This document shows positions 45,701-54,901 of a stretch of 64,000 nt of DNA, one piece after another. Each line of letters opens with the position of its first letter. The first letter of the stretch is position 1. The position numbers and the translations under genes were made by a program. The notes below the pieces were generated by a model, which ran no database searches, was not told the origin of the DNA, and worked only from the letters and a program-made list of their open reading frames with translations. Source of the DNA: Limosilactobacillus ingluviei DSM 15946 (GTDB lineage Bacteria > Bacillota > Bacilli > Lactobacillales > Lactobacillaceae); contig NZ_AZFK01000004.1 in NCBI RefSeq assembly GCF_001435775.1, positions 1-64,000 of the forward strand, in the 5' to 3' direction.

Positions 45701-46759
45701 ATGAGTTATTTACTAACGTTGTTTGACAAAACGCCGCGGCGGATCCGGGTCGTAGAAGGCATCCTCCAAGCCAAACGGACAGTAACTAACTTGTTTTGGG
45801 GCCAGTGTTATGGTTTGCTGCCGTATTTGGGAGCGGACCGGCATTTAAAGCGGGCGACCTATGACACGTGGCTTCAATCCCAAGCAGCGAAGGGGAATCT
45901 GCTCATCGACCAACAAATGGCTTGGCTTACCCCGCAGGGATTATCAGTCAAGCAAGCGTGGCAAACCGAACATTATCAGCCACAGTTTGGACAATGGACG
46001 TGGTTAGCGAACTGGCAACAGTTAGCCAATCGAGTCCTATTAGCCTTGCAGTTGGTCTCGGAGTACCGACATCATAACCGCCGCTTTGCCCCCTTACCGG
46101 TCAGTTTTAAGGATAAGGTCGCGGTGCGGCAATGGTTTTTGCAGCAGTCTTCGTTAATTGGCCAGGAGTTGTTAAAGGAATTAACGAGCTACCTTACGGC
46201 TTTGGAAAAAGCTGATCCGCGGTTGGCTGATTTATTTGTTTTTCAATTGATTGGGCACGAGACGGCGGGATGGACGGAAGCAGAAGCGGCCCGCCGGTTA
46301 GCAGTAGCTCGCCAAGACTTGTTTTGGATGGAACGTGATATGTGGTTGTTTTTAGCCCATTCTTTGTGGCAGCAAACGGGGACGTTGGCGGCACTGGTTC
46401 AACCTTTATTGGCCCCCAGTCCGTTGCCGAAAAGCGTTCAAACAACCGTGGAAGCTTGGCAGCGGGGGTATTCTTTGGCTGAAATCAGTCGGTTTCGGCA
46501 TTTAAAAATCGGGACCGTCCGGGAACACCTTTTACAGGCAACGATTCTTGTGCCCGAACAGGTACCGGTGATGAAGGTGTTGCCCCCGCAGATTGTGGCG
46601 AGGTTTGCCGAGCAATACCAAGGATCGGCGTTAACGTGGCAGTTCCAGGCCCAAACGAATGATCCTGGGCTGGAATTTTTCTACTTCCGTTTGTTGCAGA
46701 TTAAGGCGGCCCAGACAGTTGGAAAGGAAGGAGAAGATGAATTTGGATCTCACCGCTAG
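45701..46759 (+). CDS. YpbB-like helix-turn-helix protein paired with RecQ
   Basis: This 352-residue, largely helical protein has a C-terminal HTH_40-type domain (about residues 250-320: VEAWQRGYSLAEISRFRHLKIGTVREHLLQA). It overlaps the recQ start by 23 bp, the arrangement of B. subtilis ypbB-recQ. In other bacteria this domain is fused to the C-terminus of RecQ or found in its partner, so a role in loading or regulating the helicase is likely. No enzymatic motif is seen. GGGGGAG precedes the ATG. Confidence 0.85.
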   Translation: MSYLLTLFDKTPRRIRVVEGILQAKRTVTNLFWGQCYGLLPYLGADRHLKRATYDTWLQSQAAKGNLLIDQQMAWLTPQGLSVKQAWQTEHYQPQFGQWTWLANWQQLANRVLLALQLVSEYRHHNRRFAPLPVSFKDKVAVRQWFLQQSSLIGQELLKELTSYLTALEKADPRLADLFVFQLIGHETAGWTEAEAARRLAVARQDLFWMERDMWLFLAHSLWQQTGTLAALVQPLLAPSPLPKSVQTTVEAWQRGYSLAEISRFRHLKIGTVREHLLQATILVPEQVPVMKVLPPQIVARFAEQYQGSALTWQFQAQTNDPGLEFFYFRLLQIKAAQTVGKEGEDEFGSHR

Positions 46760-48170
46760 CTTACGGCAACATTTTGGGTTTACTGCTTTTCGGCCCGGCC
46801 AAGAAGCAACTTTGACTCGGATTCTTAACGGGCAAGATACGTTGGCTATTTTACCAACCGGGGCAGGTAAAAGCTTGTTGTACCAACTGCCGGCTTATCA
46901 TTTAACGGGAACCATCCTGGTAATTTCGCCACTGATTGCATTGATGCAAGATCAGGCCGACCGAATTGCGCGCCAGGGCGATTATCGGGCGGTCGTCTTA
47001 AATTCGACGGTTGAAATGCATGATCAAGCGGCGTTACTGGAAACGTTAGGTGACTACCGCTTTATTTTTACTTCTCCTGAAACCCTGGCACGCGGCCCAG
47101 TCCTTGGGGCTTTACGGCAATTAAAAATAGCCCTGTTGGTGGTGGATGAAGCCCACTGTATTTCGGAGTGGGGCCCTAATTTTCGACCGGAATACTTGAC
47201 GTTAAAAAACGCGCGGCAAGCGCTAAAGCCGGGGGTGACCCTTCTATTAACGGCAACGGCACCGCCCCAAATTGCCCAGGATATTTTAACCAAAATGGCG
47301 ATGGCCCCAGAACAAGTGGCTACGGTGCGGCAGTCGGTGAACCGGGCCAATTTATTTCTAGCGGTCCATCCGGTTGCCGATCCGCTGGCCAAACAGCACT
47401 ATTTGCAAGCGCTGTTGCCTCGCTTGGGCGGCCCCGGGGTGATTTATTTTTCGAGTCGCAAGCAAGCAACGGCGATGGCCAACTGGTTGGAACAAACGAC
47501 TTCTTTACAGGTGGCCGCTTATCACGCTGGCTTGGAACCAGTCGTGCGTTACCGTTTACAGACACAATTTATGCAGAATCAAGTTGACGTCATTTGTGCG
47601 ACAAGTGCATTTGGAATGGGGATTGATAAAAACGATATTCGCTACGTAATTCACTATCATATGCCAGCTGGTTTAGCCGCGTATACGCAAGAAATTGGCC
47701 GGGCAGGGCGCGATGGTCAGCCAGCTTTGGCTTTGCTTTTGTACGCGCCAGGTGATGAAAGTTTGCCGGAATTGCTGACCCAAACGGAATTACCCGCCCC
47801 AGCGGTGTTGGAAGAGGTAATGGCGGGCCGGGTCGCTCCAACGGTCTTAGGCCCGAAGGCGGATGTGATTAATTTCTATTTGCATCATGGCGTTACGCCC
47901 CAGCAATTACAGCAATTGATGGCGCAACAGTCACGCTTGGCTCAGCAACGGATCAATGAGATGCTGGGGTATGTGATGACGACTGCTTGTCGCCGGCAGT
48001 ATTTATTGCATGCCTTTGGCGAAAAACCAATTGAGCAAGCGCTTTGTTGTGATCGCCATCAAAGTAATTGGCAACCACAAGAACTGGGGCTGGGCGCGGT
48101 TAAAACTTTTGCCACGGTTGAGCGGAGTTACAATTGGCGTCAGCAGCTGGCCCACTTTTTCGCTTGTTGA
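46737..48170 (+). CDS. recQ: ATP-dependent DNA helicase RecQ (short form)
   Basis: This 477-residue superfamily 2 helicase unwinds DNA 3' to 5' in repair. FGFTAFRPGQEATLTRIL (Q-like and motif 0), LPTGAGKSLLYQLPAYH (Walker A), VVDEAHCISEWGPNFRPEY (DEAH), LTATAPP, and SAFGMGIDKNDIRYVIHYHMP with QEIGRAGRDGQPA (motifs V, VI) are complete. The zinc region reads ACRRQYLLHAFGE then LCCDRH, so the usual Cys4 set appears as Cys3-His. The winged helix is short and the HRDC domain is missing. The ATG at 46737 follows GGAAGGAG. The longer frame overlaps ypbB without support. Confidence 0.94.
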   Translation: MNLDLTASLRQHFGFTAFRPGQEATLTRILNGQDTLAILPTGAGKSLLYQLPAYHLTGTILVISPLIALMQDQADRIARQGDYRAVVLNSTVEMHDQAALLETLGDYRFIFTSPETLARGPVLGALRQLKIALLVVDEAHCISEWGPNFRPEYLTLKNARQALKPGVTLLLTATAPPQIAQDILTKMAMAPEQVATVRQSVNRANLFLAVHPVADPLAKQHYLQALLPRLGGPGVIYFSSRKQATAMANWLEQTTSLQVAAYHAGLEPVVRYRLQTQFMQNQVDVICATSAFGMGIDKNDIRYVIHYHMPAGLAAYTQEIGRAGRDGQPALALLLYAPGDESLPELLTQTELPAPAVLEEVMAGRVAPTVLGPKADVINFYLHHGVTPQQLQQLMAQQSRLAQQRINEMLGYVMTTACRRQYLLHAFGEKPIEQALCCDRHQSNWQPQELGLGAVKTFATVERSYNWRQQLAHFFAC

Positions 48171-48247
48171 CCTGGGCAAAGAGGCGCTAGTATCTGGGGG
48201 GGATTTCTGCTAAAATTATTTCATTAGGCCCGCGAGGAGGGAGAACG

Positions 48248-48832
48248 ATGAAGCGTCGCGAAGACGAACGAAATGTAGATGAAAATCTGTGGGATAAAAC
48301 CTTTGAAGACAACCAAGACTTGGGGCGTGACGGACATTTGTCGCGGTTGGAACACCGGAAGCAAAGTTCGGCGGCCTCGCGGTTTACGACTATTTTGGTG
48401 GTACTGATTATCATTTTGGCGGCAACCCCGGTGCTGTATTGGATTAATCATGAAAAGTCTTTTAATCACCCAGCGCCTAAACTAGAACAGGTGGCCAAAG
48501 GCTCAACTGATCATAAAAAAAAAGTGGCTTCGTCTTTGTCGACAGCAAGTCAAAAGCGATCTGCCGCGACCAAGCTGAGTCGCGCCAAGGACAGTTCTAG
48601 TACGCGAGCGCATTTGGCAGCTAATACCACGCAGTCGGCGGCTGAATCCAGTAGCTCGAGCAGTGCCAGTTCCGTGAACCGCAGTGATGCCAGCTACGTA
48701 CAAGTTCAAGCGGGACAAGGAATTTATCGGGTGGCGGTCAATAATGGCTTGACGGTCGAACAATTAGCTCAGTTGAATGGAATTTCACCGACGACTAAAT
48801 TATATCCGGGTCAACAACTGCGGGTGAAGTAG
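48248..48832 (+). CDS. membrane-anchored LysM protein (SAG1386/EF1546 type)
   Basis: This 194-residue protein has a charged cytosolic N-terminus (DERNVDENLWDKTFEDNQDL), one transmembrane helix at about residues 46-67, a Ser/Ala/Thr-rich linker (residues 85-140), and a C-terminal LysM domain (YVQVQAGQGIYRVAVNNGLT through YPGQQLRVK) outside the cell. LysM binds peptidoglycan. The same family lies next to recQ and cmk in many lactobacilli and enterococci (YpbE in B. subtilis). GAGGAGGGAG precedes the ATG. The short spacing to cmk suggests one transcript. Confidence 0.88.
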   Translation: MKRREDERNVDENLWDKTFEDNQDLGRDGHLSRLEHRKQSSAASRFTTILVVLIIILAATPVLYWINHEKSFNHPAPKLEQVAKGSTDHKKKVASSLSTASQKRSAATKLSRAKDSSSTRAHLAANTTQSAAESSSSSSASSVNRSDASYVQVQAGQGIYRVAVNNGLTVEQLAQLNGISPTTKLYPGQQLRVK

Positions 48833-48860
48833 CGAGATGATTCAAAGAGGAGTGAAGATT

Positions 48861-49538
48861 TTGAAGGGGTTACAAGTTGCAATTGATGGACCGGCTTCGG
48901 CGGGAAAGAGTACGGTTGCTAAGCAAGTTGCCAAGCGGTTTGGCTATATTTATTGTGATACAGGAGCCATGTATCGTTCGGTAACATTGGCGGCCCTGAA
49001 CCAGGGAATTGATGTTCATAATCAAGCCGCCGTTGCTGCTTTGGCACAGCGAATCAAGATTGGTTTTGAACCAGGGGAACCGGAACAACGGGTCTTTGTT
49101 GATGGCAAAGAAGTGACGGCCGCGATTCGTTCCAATGAGGTCAATGCGAACGTTTCCGCCGTGGCAGCCATTCCAGCGGTTCGTGAAGAGATGGTTGCGC
49201 AACAACGTCAGATTGCAGCAGCTGGTGGGATTGTGATGGACGGCCGCGACATCGGAACCACGGTCTTGCCCAATGCGCAAGTAAAGATCTTTTTGGTGGC
49301 TTCAGCTCATGAGCGGGCTCGGCGGCGGTTTGAAGAAAATCAGCGCAAGGGCATTGCAACGACGACCTTGGCGGAATTGCAAGCGGCGATTGAACGACGG
49401 GACAAGCTGGATTCTGAACGGTCCGTGTCCCCGCTAACCCAAGCGCAAGATGCAATTCGCTTGGATTCAACCCACCTGTCAATTGCCCAGGTGGTTGATG
49501 AGATCAGCGCGATTATCAAAAAAAGTGAAGCAAATTAG
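48861..49538 (+). CDS. cmk: cytidylate kinase
   Basis: This 225-residue NMP kinase phosphorylates CMP and dCMP. LQVAIDGPASAGKSTVAKQV is the P-loop, IYCDTGAMYRSVTLAAL follows, then VMDGRDIGTTVLPNAQVKIF and ASAHERARRR (lid). The start was placed at TTG 48861 because AGAGGAG lies 8 bp upstream and the protein then begins where orthologues do. An ATG at 48837 is in frame but lacks a ribosome binding site. rpsA follows after 78 bp. Confidence 0.93.
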   Translation: MKGLQVAIDGPASAGKSTVAKQVAKRFGYIYCDTGAMYRSVTLAALNQGIDVHNQAAVAALAQRIKIGFEPGEPEQRVFVDGKEVTAAIRSNEVNANVSAVAAIPAVREEMVAQQRQIAAAGGIVMDGRDIGTTVLPNAQVKIFLVASAHERARRRFEENQRKGIATTTLAELQAAIERRDKLDSERSVSPLTQAQDAIRLDSTHLSIAQVVDEISAIIKKSEAN

Positions 49539-49616
49539 GCTTTTTAGCTAGTCAAAATCGTTTTTATCTAGTAAAATGGACGCTAGAGTTGATTGTTGCA
49601 AGGAGGATATTTTTAG

Positions 49617-50843
49617 ATGGCTGAAATCGAAAACAATAACGCGATGTTAGAAGCACTTGACAGCATCAAGCAAGTTAATGTAGGTGATGTTGTTAAGGGG
49701 AAGGTACTGCAAATCGATGACGATCGCCAAGCAATCGTCGGGATTGAAGATGCCGGTGTTGAAGGGATTGTTCCTGCCAACCAATTGTCCACGAAGCCAG
49801 TTGATGACATTAACGATGTCGTTAAGGTAGGGGACGTCCTGGATCTGGTTGTTATCTCCAAGATTGGCAGCGATAAGGAAAACGGTAGCTACCTGCTTTC
49901 TCACCGTCGCTTAGAAGCCATGAAGGTTTGGAACGAAATCCAAAAGAAGTTTGAAGCAGAAGAAACGATCACGGCTAAGGTAACCCAAGCGGTTAAGGGT
50001 GGTCTGGTTGTTGATGCTGGGGTTCGTGGTTTCGTACCAGCCTCAATGATTACTGATCACTACGTTGAAGACTTGAAGCAATTCGTTGGTCAAGAATTAG
50101 AATTCAAGATCGTTGAAATTGAACCAAGTGAAAACCGTTTGATCCTTTCCCACAAGGAAATTGTGAAGGAACAACACGAAGCAGCCGCTAAGAAGATTTT
50201 TGCGGAATTGGCAGCTGGTGACGTTGTTGAAGGTAAGGTTGCACGGATGACCAACTTCGGGGCCTTCATCGACCTTGGCGGTGTGGATGGTTTAGTCCAC
50301 GTTTCCGAAATTTCTTACGATCACGTTGACAAGCCAAGTGATGTTTTGACGGCTGGTCAAGACGTTAAGGTTAAGGTCTTAAGCGTTGATCCGGAAAAGG
50401 AACGGATTTCCCTTTCTATCAAGCAAACGTTGCCTGGCCCATGGGATGACATTGAAGAAAAGGCTGCCGTTGATACGGTATTGGATGGGACGGTTAAGCG
50501 CCTGACCAGCTTTGGGGCCTTTGTTGAAGTCTTCCCTGGTGTTGAAGGTTTGGTTCACATTTCCCAAATCTCTCACAAGCACATTGCTACGCCAGCTGAC
50601 GTGCTGAAGCCAGGTCAAGAAGTGAAGGTCAAGGTTATCAACGTTGACCCTGCTCAACAACGGCTTGGTCTTTCCATCAAGGCCTTAGAAGAAAAGCCTG
50701 AAGGGGAAGAAAACAACAACCGTGGGAACCGCGGCTCCCGTCGTCCACGGCGTAACAACTACGCTGCTGACGCTCCGGAAGAAGAAAGTGGCTTTACCCT
50801 TGGTGATTTGATCGGTGACGAATTAAAGAACGCCGGCAAGTAA
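49617..50843 (+). CDS. rpsA: 30S ribosomal protein S1 homologue
   Basis: This 408-residue protein has four S1 OB-fold repeats: VGDVVKGKVLQIDDDRQAIV, ETITAKVTQAVKGGLVVDAG, AGDVVEGKVARMTNFGAFID and DTVLDGTVKRLTSFGAFVE. The last two contain the LVHVSEIS/LVHISQIS signature. The tail (ENNNRGNRGSRRPRRNNY) is basic and disordered. E. coli S1 has six repeats, and this four-repeat form is usual in lactobacilli. It binds mRNA and assists initiation. AAGGAGG precedes the ATG. Codon use is highly biased, indicating strong expression. Confidence 0.95.
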   Translation: MAEIENNNAMLEALDSIKQVNVGDVVKGKVLQIDDDRQAIVGIEDAGVEGIVPANQLSTKPVDDINDVVKVGDVLDLVVISKIGSDKENGSYLLSHRRLEAMKVWNEIQKKFEAEETITAKVTQAVKGGLVVDAGVRGFVPASMITDHYVEDLKQFVGQELEFKIVEIEPSENRLILSHKEIVKEQHEAAAKKIFAELAAGDVVEGKVARMTNFGAFIDLGGVDGLVHVSEISYDHVDKPSDVLTAGQDVKVKVLSVDPEKERISLSIKQTLPGPWDDIEEKAAVDTVLDGTVKRLTSFGAFVEVFPGVEGLVHISQISHKHIATPADVLKPGQEVKVKVINVDPAQQRLGLSIKALEEKPEGEENNNRGNRGSRRPRRNNYAADAPEEESGFTLGDLIGDELKNAGK

Positions 50844-50861
50844 GCCAAGTTTAATCATTGA

Positions 50862-50898
50862 TAAAGGGGCGGTGACGGATTGGTCGCCGTCCTTTTCG
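50862..50898 (+). terminator. terminator of rpsA
   Basis: AAGGGGCGGTGAC pairs with GTCGCCGTCCTT (with G-T pairs) and is followed by TTTTCGTTT. Confidence 0.85.
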
Positions 50899-50912
50899 TT
50901 TAGAAAAATTAT

Positions 50913-50948
50913 TCAGCTGCCCGGTGTTTTACTGACGGGCGCGGCTGA
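50913..50948 (+). repeat. hairpin in the der leader
   Basis: TCAGCTGCCCG (50913-50923) can pair with CGGGCGCGGCTGA (50936-50948), with a 2-nt bulge. No T-run follows, so it is not a terminator on the plus strand. It may be a 5'-UTR structure of der. Confidence 0.45.
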
Positions 50949-50986
50949 GTGAAAACTGAGTTTATATTTGAAAGGAGTGTTTGCGA

Positions 50987-52300
50987 ATGGCAAATCCAAT
51001 GGTAGCAATCGTTGGGCGACCGAATGTTGGGAAGTCGACCCTGTTTAACCGGATTGTCGGGGATCGGATTTCGATCGTTGAGGATACCCCTGGGGTAACG
51101 CGAGACCGAATTTATGCTCATGCGGAATGGTTAGGGAAAAATTTTAGCCTGATTGATACCGGGGGAATTGATTTGTCAGACCAACCGTTGGTTACTCAAA
51201 TTCGCCAACAAGCGGAAGTGGCGATTGATGAGGCCGACGTAATTGTCCTAGTGGTTAACGTTGAAAATGGGGTGACGGATGCGGACGAGCAAGTTGCCCA
51301 ACTGCTTTATCGGTCAGACAAACCAGTGGTGTTGGCAGTTAATAAAGTTGATAATCCCGAGCGGCGTGCGGATATTTACGACTTTTATGCCTTAGGCTTA
51401 GGTGAACCGTACCCGGTTTCCAGTGTCCATGGCGTTGGATTAGGGGACCTGTTGGATGAAGTAATTAAACATTTCCCGGAAGAGCAGGCCGATGTTGATG
51501 ATGATACGATTCGTTTTAGTTTGATTGGGCGGCCAAATGTTGGTAAATCTTCGATGGTTAATGCCATTTTAGGTGAACAACGGGTGATTGTGTCTGATAT
51601 TGCCGGGACGACCCGGGATGCTATCAATACCCATTTTGTTGGGGCTGACGGACAAAAGTTTATTATGGTTGACACCGCGGGTATTAAGAAGCAAGGTAAG
51701 CTTTATGAAAATACGGAACGCTATGCCTTGATGCGCTCAATGAAGGCGATTGATGATTCAGATGTCGTATTGGTCGTCTTGAATGCCGAGGAAGGGATTC
51801 GGGAATTAGATAAGCATGTGGCTGGGTATGCGCATGAAGCGGGCCGGGCAGTAATTATCGTGGTAAATAAGTGGGATACGATTCCGGACCGGGATCAGCG
51901 AACAATGACGGATTTCACGAATTTGATTCGCCATGAGTTCCAGTACTTAGCGTATGCCCCAATTATATTTGTGTCAGCGAAGACTCACCAACGCTTAAAT
52001 AAGCTGCCAGCCATGATTCAAACCGTTGAGAAGAATCACCAACGGCGAATTCAATCTGCGGTCTTAAACGACGTCTTAATGGATGCCCTGGCGGCTAATC
52101 CGACGCCGACCGTGAATGGCAAGCGTTTACGGGTATACTACGCGACGCAGGTTGCAGTTGCGCCACCAACCTTTGTGATCTTTGTCAATGATCCTGACTT
52201 GATGCACTTCTCATACCAACGGTATTTGGAAAATCGTATTCGGGCCGCCTTTGATTTTACCGGGACGCCAATTCATGTTATCAAACGCCAACGGAAGTAA
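50987..52300 (+). CDS. der: ribosome assembly GTPase Der (EngA)
   Basis: This 437-residue protein has two tandem GTPase domains and a KH-like C-terminus. The first has [18 protein letters not shown] and NKVD. The second has [12 protein letters not shown] (about residue 183), [11 protein letters not shown] and NKWD. The KH domain starts near [20 protein letters not shown]-type helices and ends in [12 protein letters not shown]. It is needed for 50S maturation. The ATG at 50987 is 9 bp after AAAGGAG. The TTG 6 bp upstream is less likely. Confidence 0.96.
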   Translation: MANPMVAIVGRPNVGKSTLFNRIVGDRISIVEDTPGVTRDRIYAHAEWLGKNFSLIDTGGIDLSDQPLVTQIRQQAEVAIDEADVIVLVVNVENGVTDADEQVAQLLYRSDKPVVLAVNKVDNPERRADIYDFYALGLGEPYPVSSVHGVGLGDLLDEVIKHFPEEQADVDDDTIRFSLIGRPNVGKSSMVNAILGEQRVIVSDIAGTTRDAINTHFVGADGQKFIMVDTAGIKKQGKLYENTERYALMRSMKAIDDSDVVLVVLNAEEGIRELDKHVAGYAHEAGRAVIIVVNKWDTIPDRDQRTMTDFTNLIRHEFQYLAYAPIIFVSAKTHQRLNKLPAMIQTVEKNHQRRIQSAVLNDVLMDALAANPTPTVNGKRLRVYYATQVAVAPPTFVIFVNDPDLMHFSYQRYLENRIRAAFDFTGTPIHVIKRQRK

Positions 52301-52412
52301 GCGTTTTATTATTTGTCAAGGGGAAAAGCCTTTAAAATTTATGAAAATTACCCCAAATCGAGTTTTCAAAATCATTTGACAAAAAAATTTAGTAAGATCT
52401 GCTCAAAATGCC

Positions 52413-52441
52413 TTGCTATCAACGTTTTACTATGCTAATCT
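52413..52441 (+). promoter_or_regulatory. promoter of hup
   Basis: TTGCTA and TAATCT are separated by 17 bp with a TG extended -10. A second -35-like TTGACA lies at 52376 but has no matching -10. Confidence 0.6.
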
Positions 52442-52475
52442 AGGTTTTGAAATGAAGTGTTTCGGCGCTTGTTTC

Positions 52476-52538
52476 GTTAGGATCGTTTGGGGTCCTAACA
52501 TTCATACGCCCGGCCTCAGCCGGCGCGAATGTTGGAGG
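52476..52538 (+). promoter_or_regulatory. double-hairpin leader of hup over the ribosome binding site
   Basis: Hairpin 1 is GTTAGGATC/GGTCCTAAC (52476-52499). Hairpin 2 is AACATTC/GAATGTT (52497-52533) with an inner CCGGC/GCCGG helix. They share three bases, and hairpin 2 ends directly against GGAGG (52534-52538). The arrangement could tune translation or stability of the abundant HU mRNA. Confidence 0.6.
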
Positions 52539-52547
52539 TGAAACAAC

Positions 52548-52823
52548 ATGGCAAACAAGGCAGAATTAGTTAACGACGTTGCAAGTGCAACTGGTTTAAC
52601 CAAGAAGGACGCTACGGCTGCTGTAGACGCAGTGTTCAGTTCAATTCAAGCTTCCCTCGCTAAGGGTGACAAGGTTCAATTGATCGGCTTCGGTAACTTT
52701 GAAGTACGCCAACGGGCAGCCCGTAAGGGTCGCAACCCACAAACTGGTCAAGAAATCCAAATCCCTGCAAGCAAGGTCCCAGCTTTCAAGCCGGGTAAGG
52801 CTTTAAAGGATGCTGTTAAGTAA
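52548..52823 (+). CDS. hup: DNA-binding protein HU
   Basis: This 91-residue histone-like protein matches the HU family end to end: [20 protein letters not shown], then [20 protein letters not shown] and the beta-arm signature [26 protein letters not shown]. It compacts DNA as a dimer. GGAGGTGAAACAAC precedes the ATG. It is monocistronic, with a long leader containing two hairpins, and codon use is strongly biased. Confidence 0.98.
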   Translation: MANKAELVNDVASATGLTKKDATAAVDAVFSSIQASLAKGDKVQLIGFGNFEVRQRAARKGRNPQTGQEIQIPASKVPAFKPGKALKDAVK

Positions 52824-52861
52824 TTTTTTACTTAAAGCATGGAGTAGCTTGGCTACTTATG

Positions 52862-52896
52862 ATCCTGCGTTCATGTGTTGAGCGCAGGATTTTTTT
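52862..52896 (+). terminator. terminator of hup
   Basis: ATCCTGCG pairs with CGCAGGAT around a 12-nt loop and is followed by a T-run. The remaining 170 bp to the next gene are AT-rich, with a TATACT box at 53031 (TTCACA 16 bp upstream) and no other recognisable element. Confidence 0.9.
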
Positions 52897-53069
52897 ATGG
52901 TCAAAAATGAATTCGATTACATTTTTAATCTAAATTAAAATTGACTCATTATTTTCTAATTTTAGCAAAGGTACAATTGAACGTTTGCGAAAAAAGATGA
53001 TTCCAATGTTCACATTTCGCGCTTTTTCGGTATACTAGTAGTAACACAGTGAAAGGAATGTGATGATAA

Positions 53070-54758
53070 ATGTCGAACGCTTTAATGACGAACTCGTTAT
53101 ATGTAAATGTGGAACGCAAGGTAGCCCGCCTTGATTTTAACCACGACTACCCAACGAGTGTAATTTCTCTGCTAAGCTCTCCGGACGTCTGCGAATTAGT
53201 TGCGGCTTTCTTGAAGGAAGATAAGCGACTGGCAATGGCTGGCAGCTTAGAGTCACTCCCAGCCAAGGAATACCTGGCAGTTTTTGCGAAAGTGATGATT
53301 GATGATCCAACGGCTTACGATCAATTTAGTAAGGAAGAAATCTTAGCCAGTTTGGAACGTTTTTATTCGTTTTACCGCTCCTTATTACGGGTTTCAGTTA
53401 TTAAAGCAGACAATAATCACATTCTTGGGCAAGAATTTAAGCAAATCGACCGGCGGTTTAATGAATTAGTGTTACAGTGCTACCGGATGTTGGAAGAAAA
53501 GTTGCAAGGGTTTGGCAACCGGACCTTCCGGGAAGTCAGCGCCGGGACGAACGCCAGTCTGTTGGTTCGCCACCACGTCTGGGCAGCCCCAGAACGCTAC
53601 CAAGCCTTAAATCAATTTGACTTTATTGACAAGGTTATGTTACGACCACCGTTGTTGATGCATACGATTTCTAATAAGCGGAAGGGCCTTTTTACGGCCG
53701 TTGATTACAACCCGATCGATCATTTCAATGGCAAGGCTGGCGAATGGTACTGCTACCCTGCTAAAATTGGGGAGACCTTGGCCTTTATCTATTTCCAATT
53801 AGATTACTTAGTCAACGGCTTGGCTTTGGCGAACCTCTTTGAATTGGCTCCCAAGGAAGATGTGATCGGGCATAAACCAGACGTCATCTTATTGTTTGGG
53901 GTCCCAGAAACCGAAGGGATGGTCAGTCACTACCACCACGATGATGAAAATGGCATTTGGGTTGGGGAAGTTCCGTACACGGACGATACCACCTACTTTG
54001 GTTACATGAAGAAAATGTGCTTGACGTTGCATAATTTACACCAAATCAACCACGGTTTGCTGCCAATCCATGGTTCAATGGTGAAGATTCGCTTCAAGAA
54101 TGGCAAGCAAAAGACGGTGGTCTTCTTCGGTGACTCCGGCGCCGGCAAGTCCGAATCGATTGAAGCGTTACAAGAAGTGGCTGATGACCAAATTATTGCG
54201 GTTGATACCATTTTTGACGATATGGGCTCTTTTAAGGTTACAGCCGATGGTAAGGTTGTGGCGCAAGGGACCGAAACGGGGGCCTTTGTGCGCTTGGATG
54301 ATTTGTCAAGCTCGGTGGCCTTTAATAACATGGACCGGGGGGTCTTCTTAAATCCAGAACGTAAAAATGCGCGGGTAATTATCCCTGCGGCGCCATTTGC
54401 CGAAGTGGTTGCGCAACATGATATCGATATGTGGTTGTATGCTAACAATTACGATGATGGCGTCGGGGTGCACTACTTTGAAGCTGAAGCAGCTGCCAAG
54501 GAAGTCTTTATCGCTGGGAAGCGTAAAGCCCTAGGGACGACGGATGAAGTCGGAATGACGACCACTTTCTTTGCTAATCCATTTGGGCCGGTGCAAGAAG
54601 AAGCTAAGACGCGGCCCGTAATTGACAAGGTCTTTGCCGCTTTGTTTAAGCAAGGGGTTCCGGTTGGTGAAATTTACACCCACTTGGGAAATGATAAATC
54701 GCCAGAAGCTTTGCATGCTTCAGCGCGGGCGTTGCTGAAAGATTTAATGGAACAGTAA
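53070..54758 (+). CDS. PEPCK/HprK-like P-loop protein of unknown function
   Basis: This 562-residue protein is related in its second half to ATP-dependent phosphoenolpyruvate carboxykinase and HPr kinase. LPIHGSMV precedes VVFFGDSGAGKSESIEAL (P-loop, about residues 350-367), followed by the acidic IIAVDTIFDDMGSF in place of the kinase-2 motif and GAFVRLDDL where PEPCK has its EG-YAK-like strand. The first 270 residues have no PEPCK substrate motif that I can recognise (no TGRSPKDKF) and include ERFYSFYRSLLRV and WYCYPAKIGETLAFIYFQLDY. It is often annotated as PEP carboxykinase. Gluconeogenic activity looks doubtful, and a kinase or phosphotransfer role is an open alternative. The ATG lies behind AAAGGAA. 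It is monocistronic. Confidence 0.7.
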   Translation: MSNALMTNSLYVNVERKVARLDFNHDYPTSVISLLSSPDVCELVAAFLKEDKRLAMAGSLESLPAKEYLAVFAKVMIDDPTAYDQFSKEEILASLERFYSFYRSLLRVSVIKADNNHILGQEFKQIDRRFNELVLQCYRMLEEKLQGFGNRTFREVSAGTNASLLVRHHVWAAPERYQALNQFDFIDKVMLRPPLLMHTISNKRKGLFTAVDYNPIDHFNGKAGEWYCYPAKIGETLAFIYFQLDYLVNGLALANLFELAPKEDVIGHKPDVILLFGVPETEGMVSHYHHDDENGIWVGEVPYTDDTTYFGYMKKMCLTLHNLHQINHGLLPIHGSMVKIRFKNGKQKTVVFFGDSGAGKSESIEALQEVADDQIIAVDTIFDDMGSFKVTADGKVVAQGTETGAFVRLDDLSSSVAFNNMDRGVFLNPERKNARVIIPAAPFAEVVAQHDIDMWLYANNYDDGVGVHYFEAEAAAKEVFIAGKRKALGTTDEVGMTTTFFANPFGPVQEEAKTRPVIDKVFAALFKQGVPVGEIYTHLGNDKSPEALHASARALLKDLMEQ

Positions 54759-54776
54759 TTTATTGAAAATGAAGAG

Positions 54777-54825
54777 AACAGGGCCTGGGAAAGCGAGCGC
54801 GCTTCAGTATTGGCCCTGTTTTTAT
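54777..54825 (+). terminator. terminator of the PEPCK-like gene
   Basis: AACAGGGCC pairs perfectly with GGCCCTGTT around a structured loop (GCGAGCGCGC) and is followed by TTT. Confidence 0.88.
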
Positions 54826-54901
54826 GTGCCGAAATAGTGGTAACTTAACTTAAAGCCGCGTAAAATAATAGGATAACAATTAATGAGGGGGACGAGAACG
54901 C

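Noticed and set aside
48503-48763. Repeat-rich Ser/Ala stretch in the LysM gene as a possible recombination or CRISPR-like repeat
   Set aside because: It is a codon-level Ser/Ala/Thr linker between the membrane helix and LysM, without regular repeat units or spacers.
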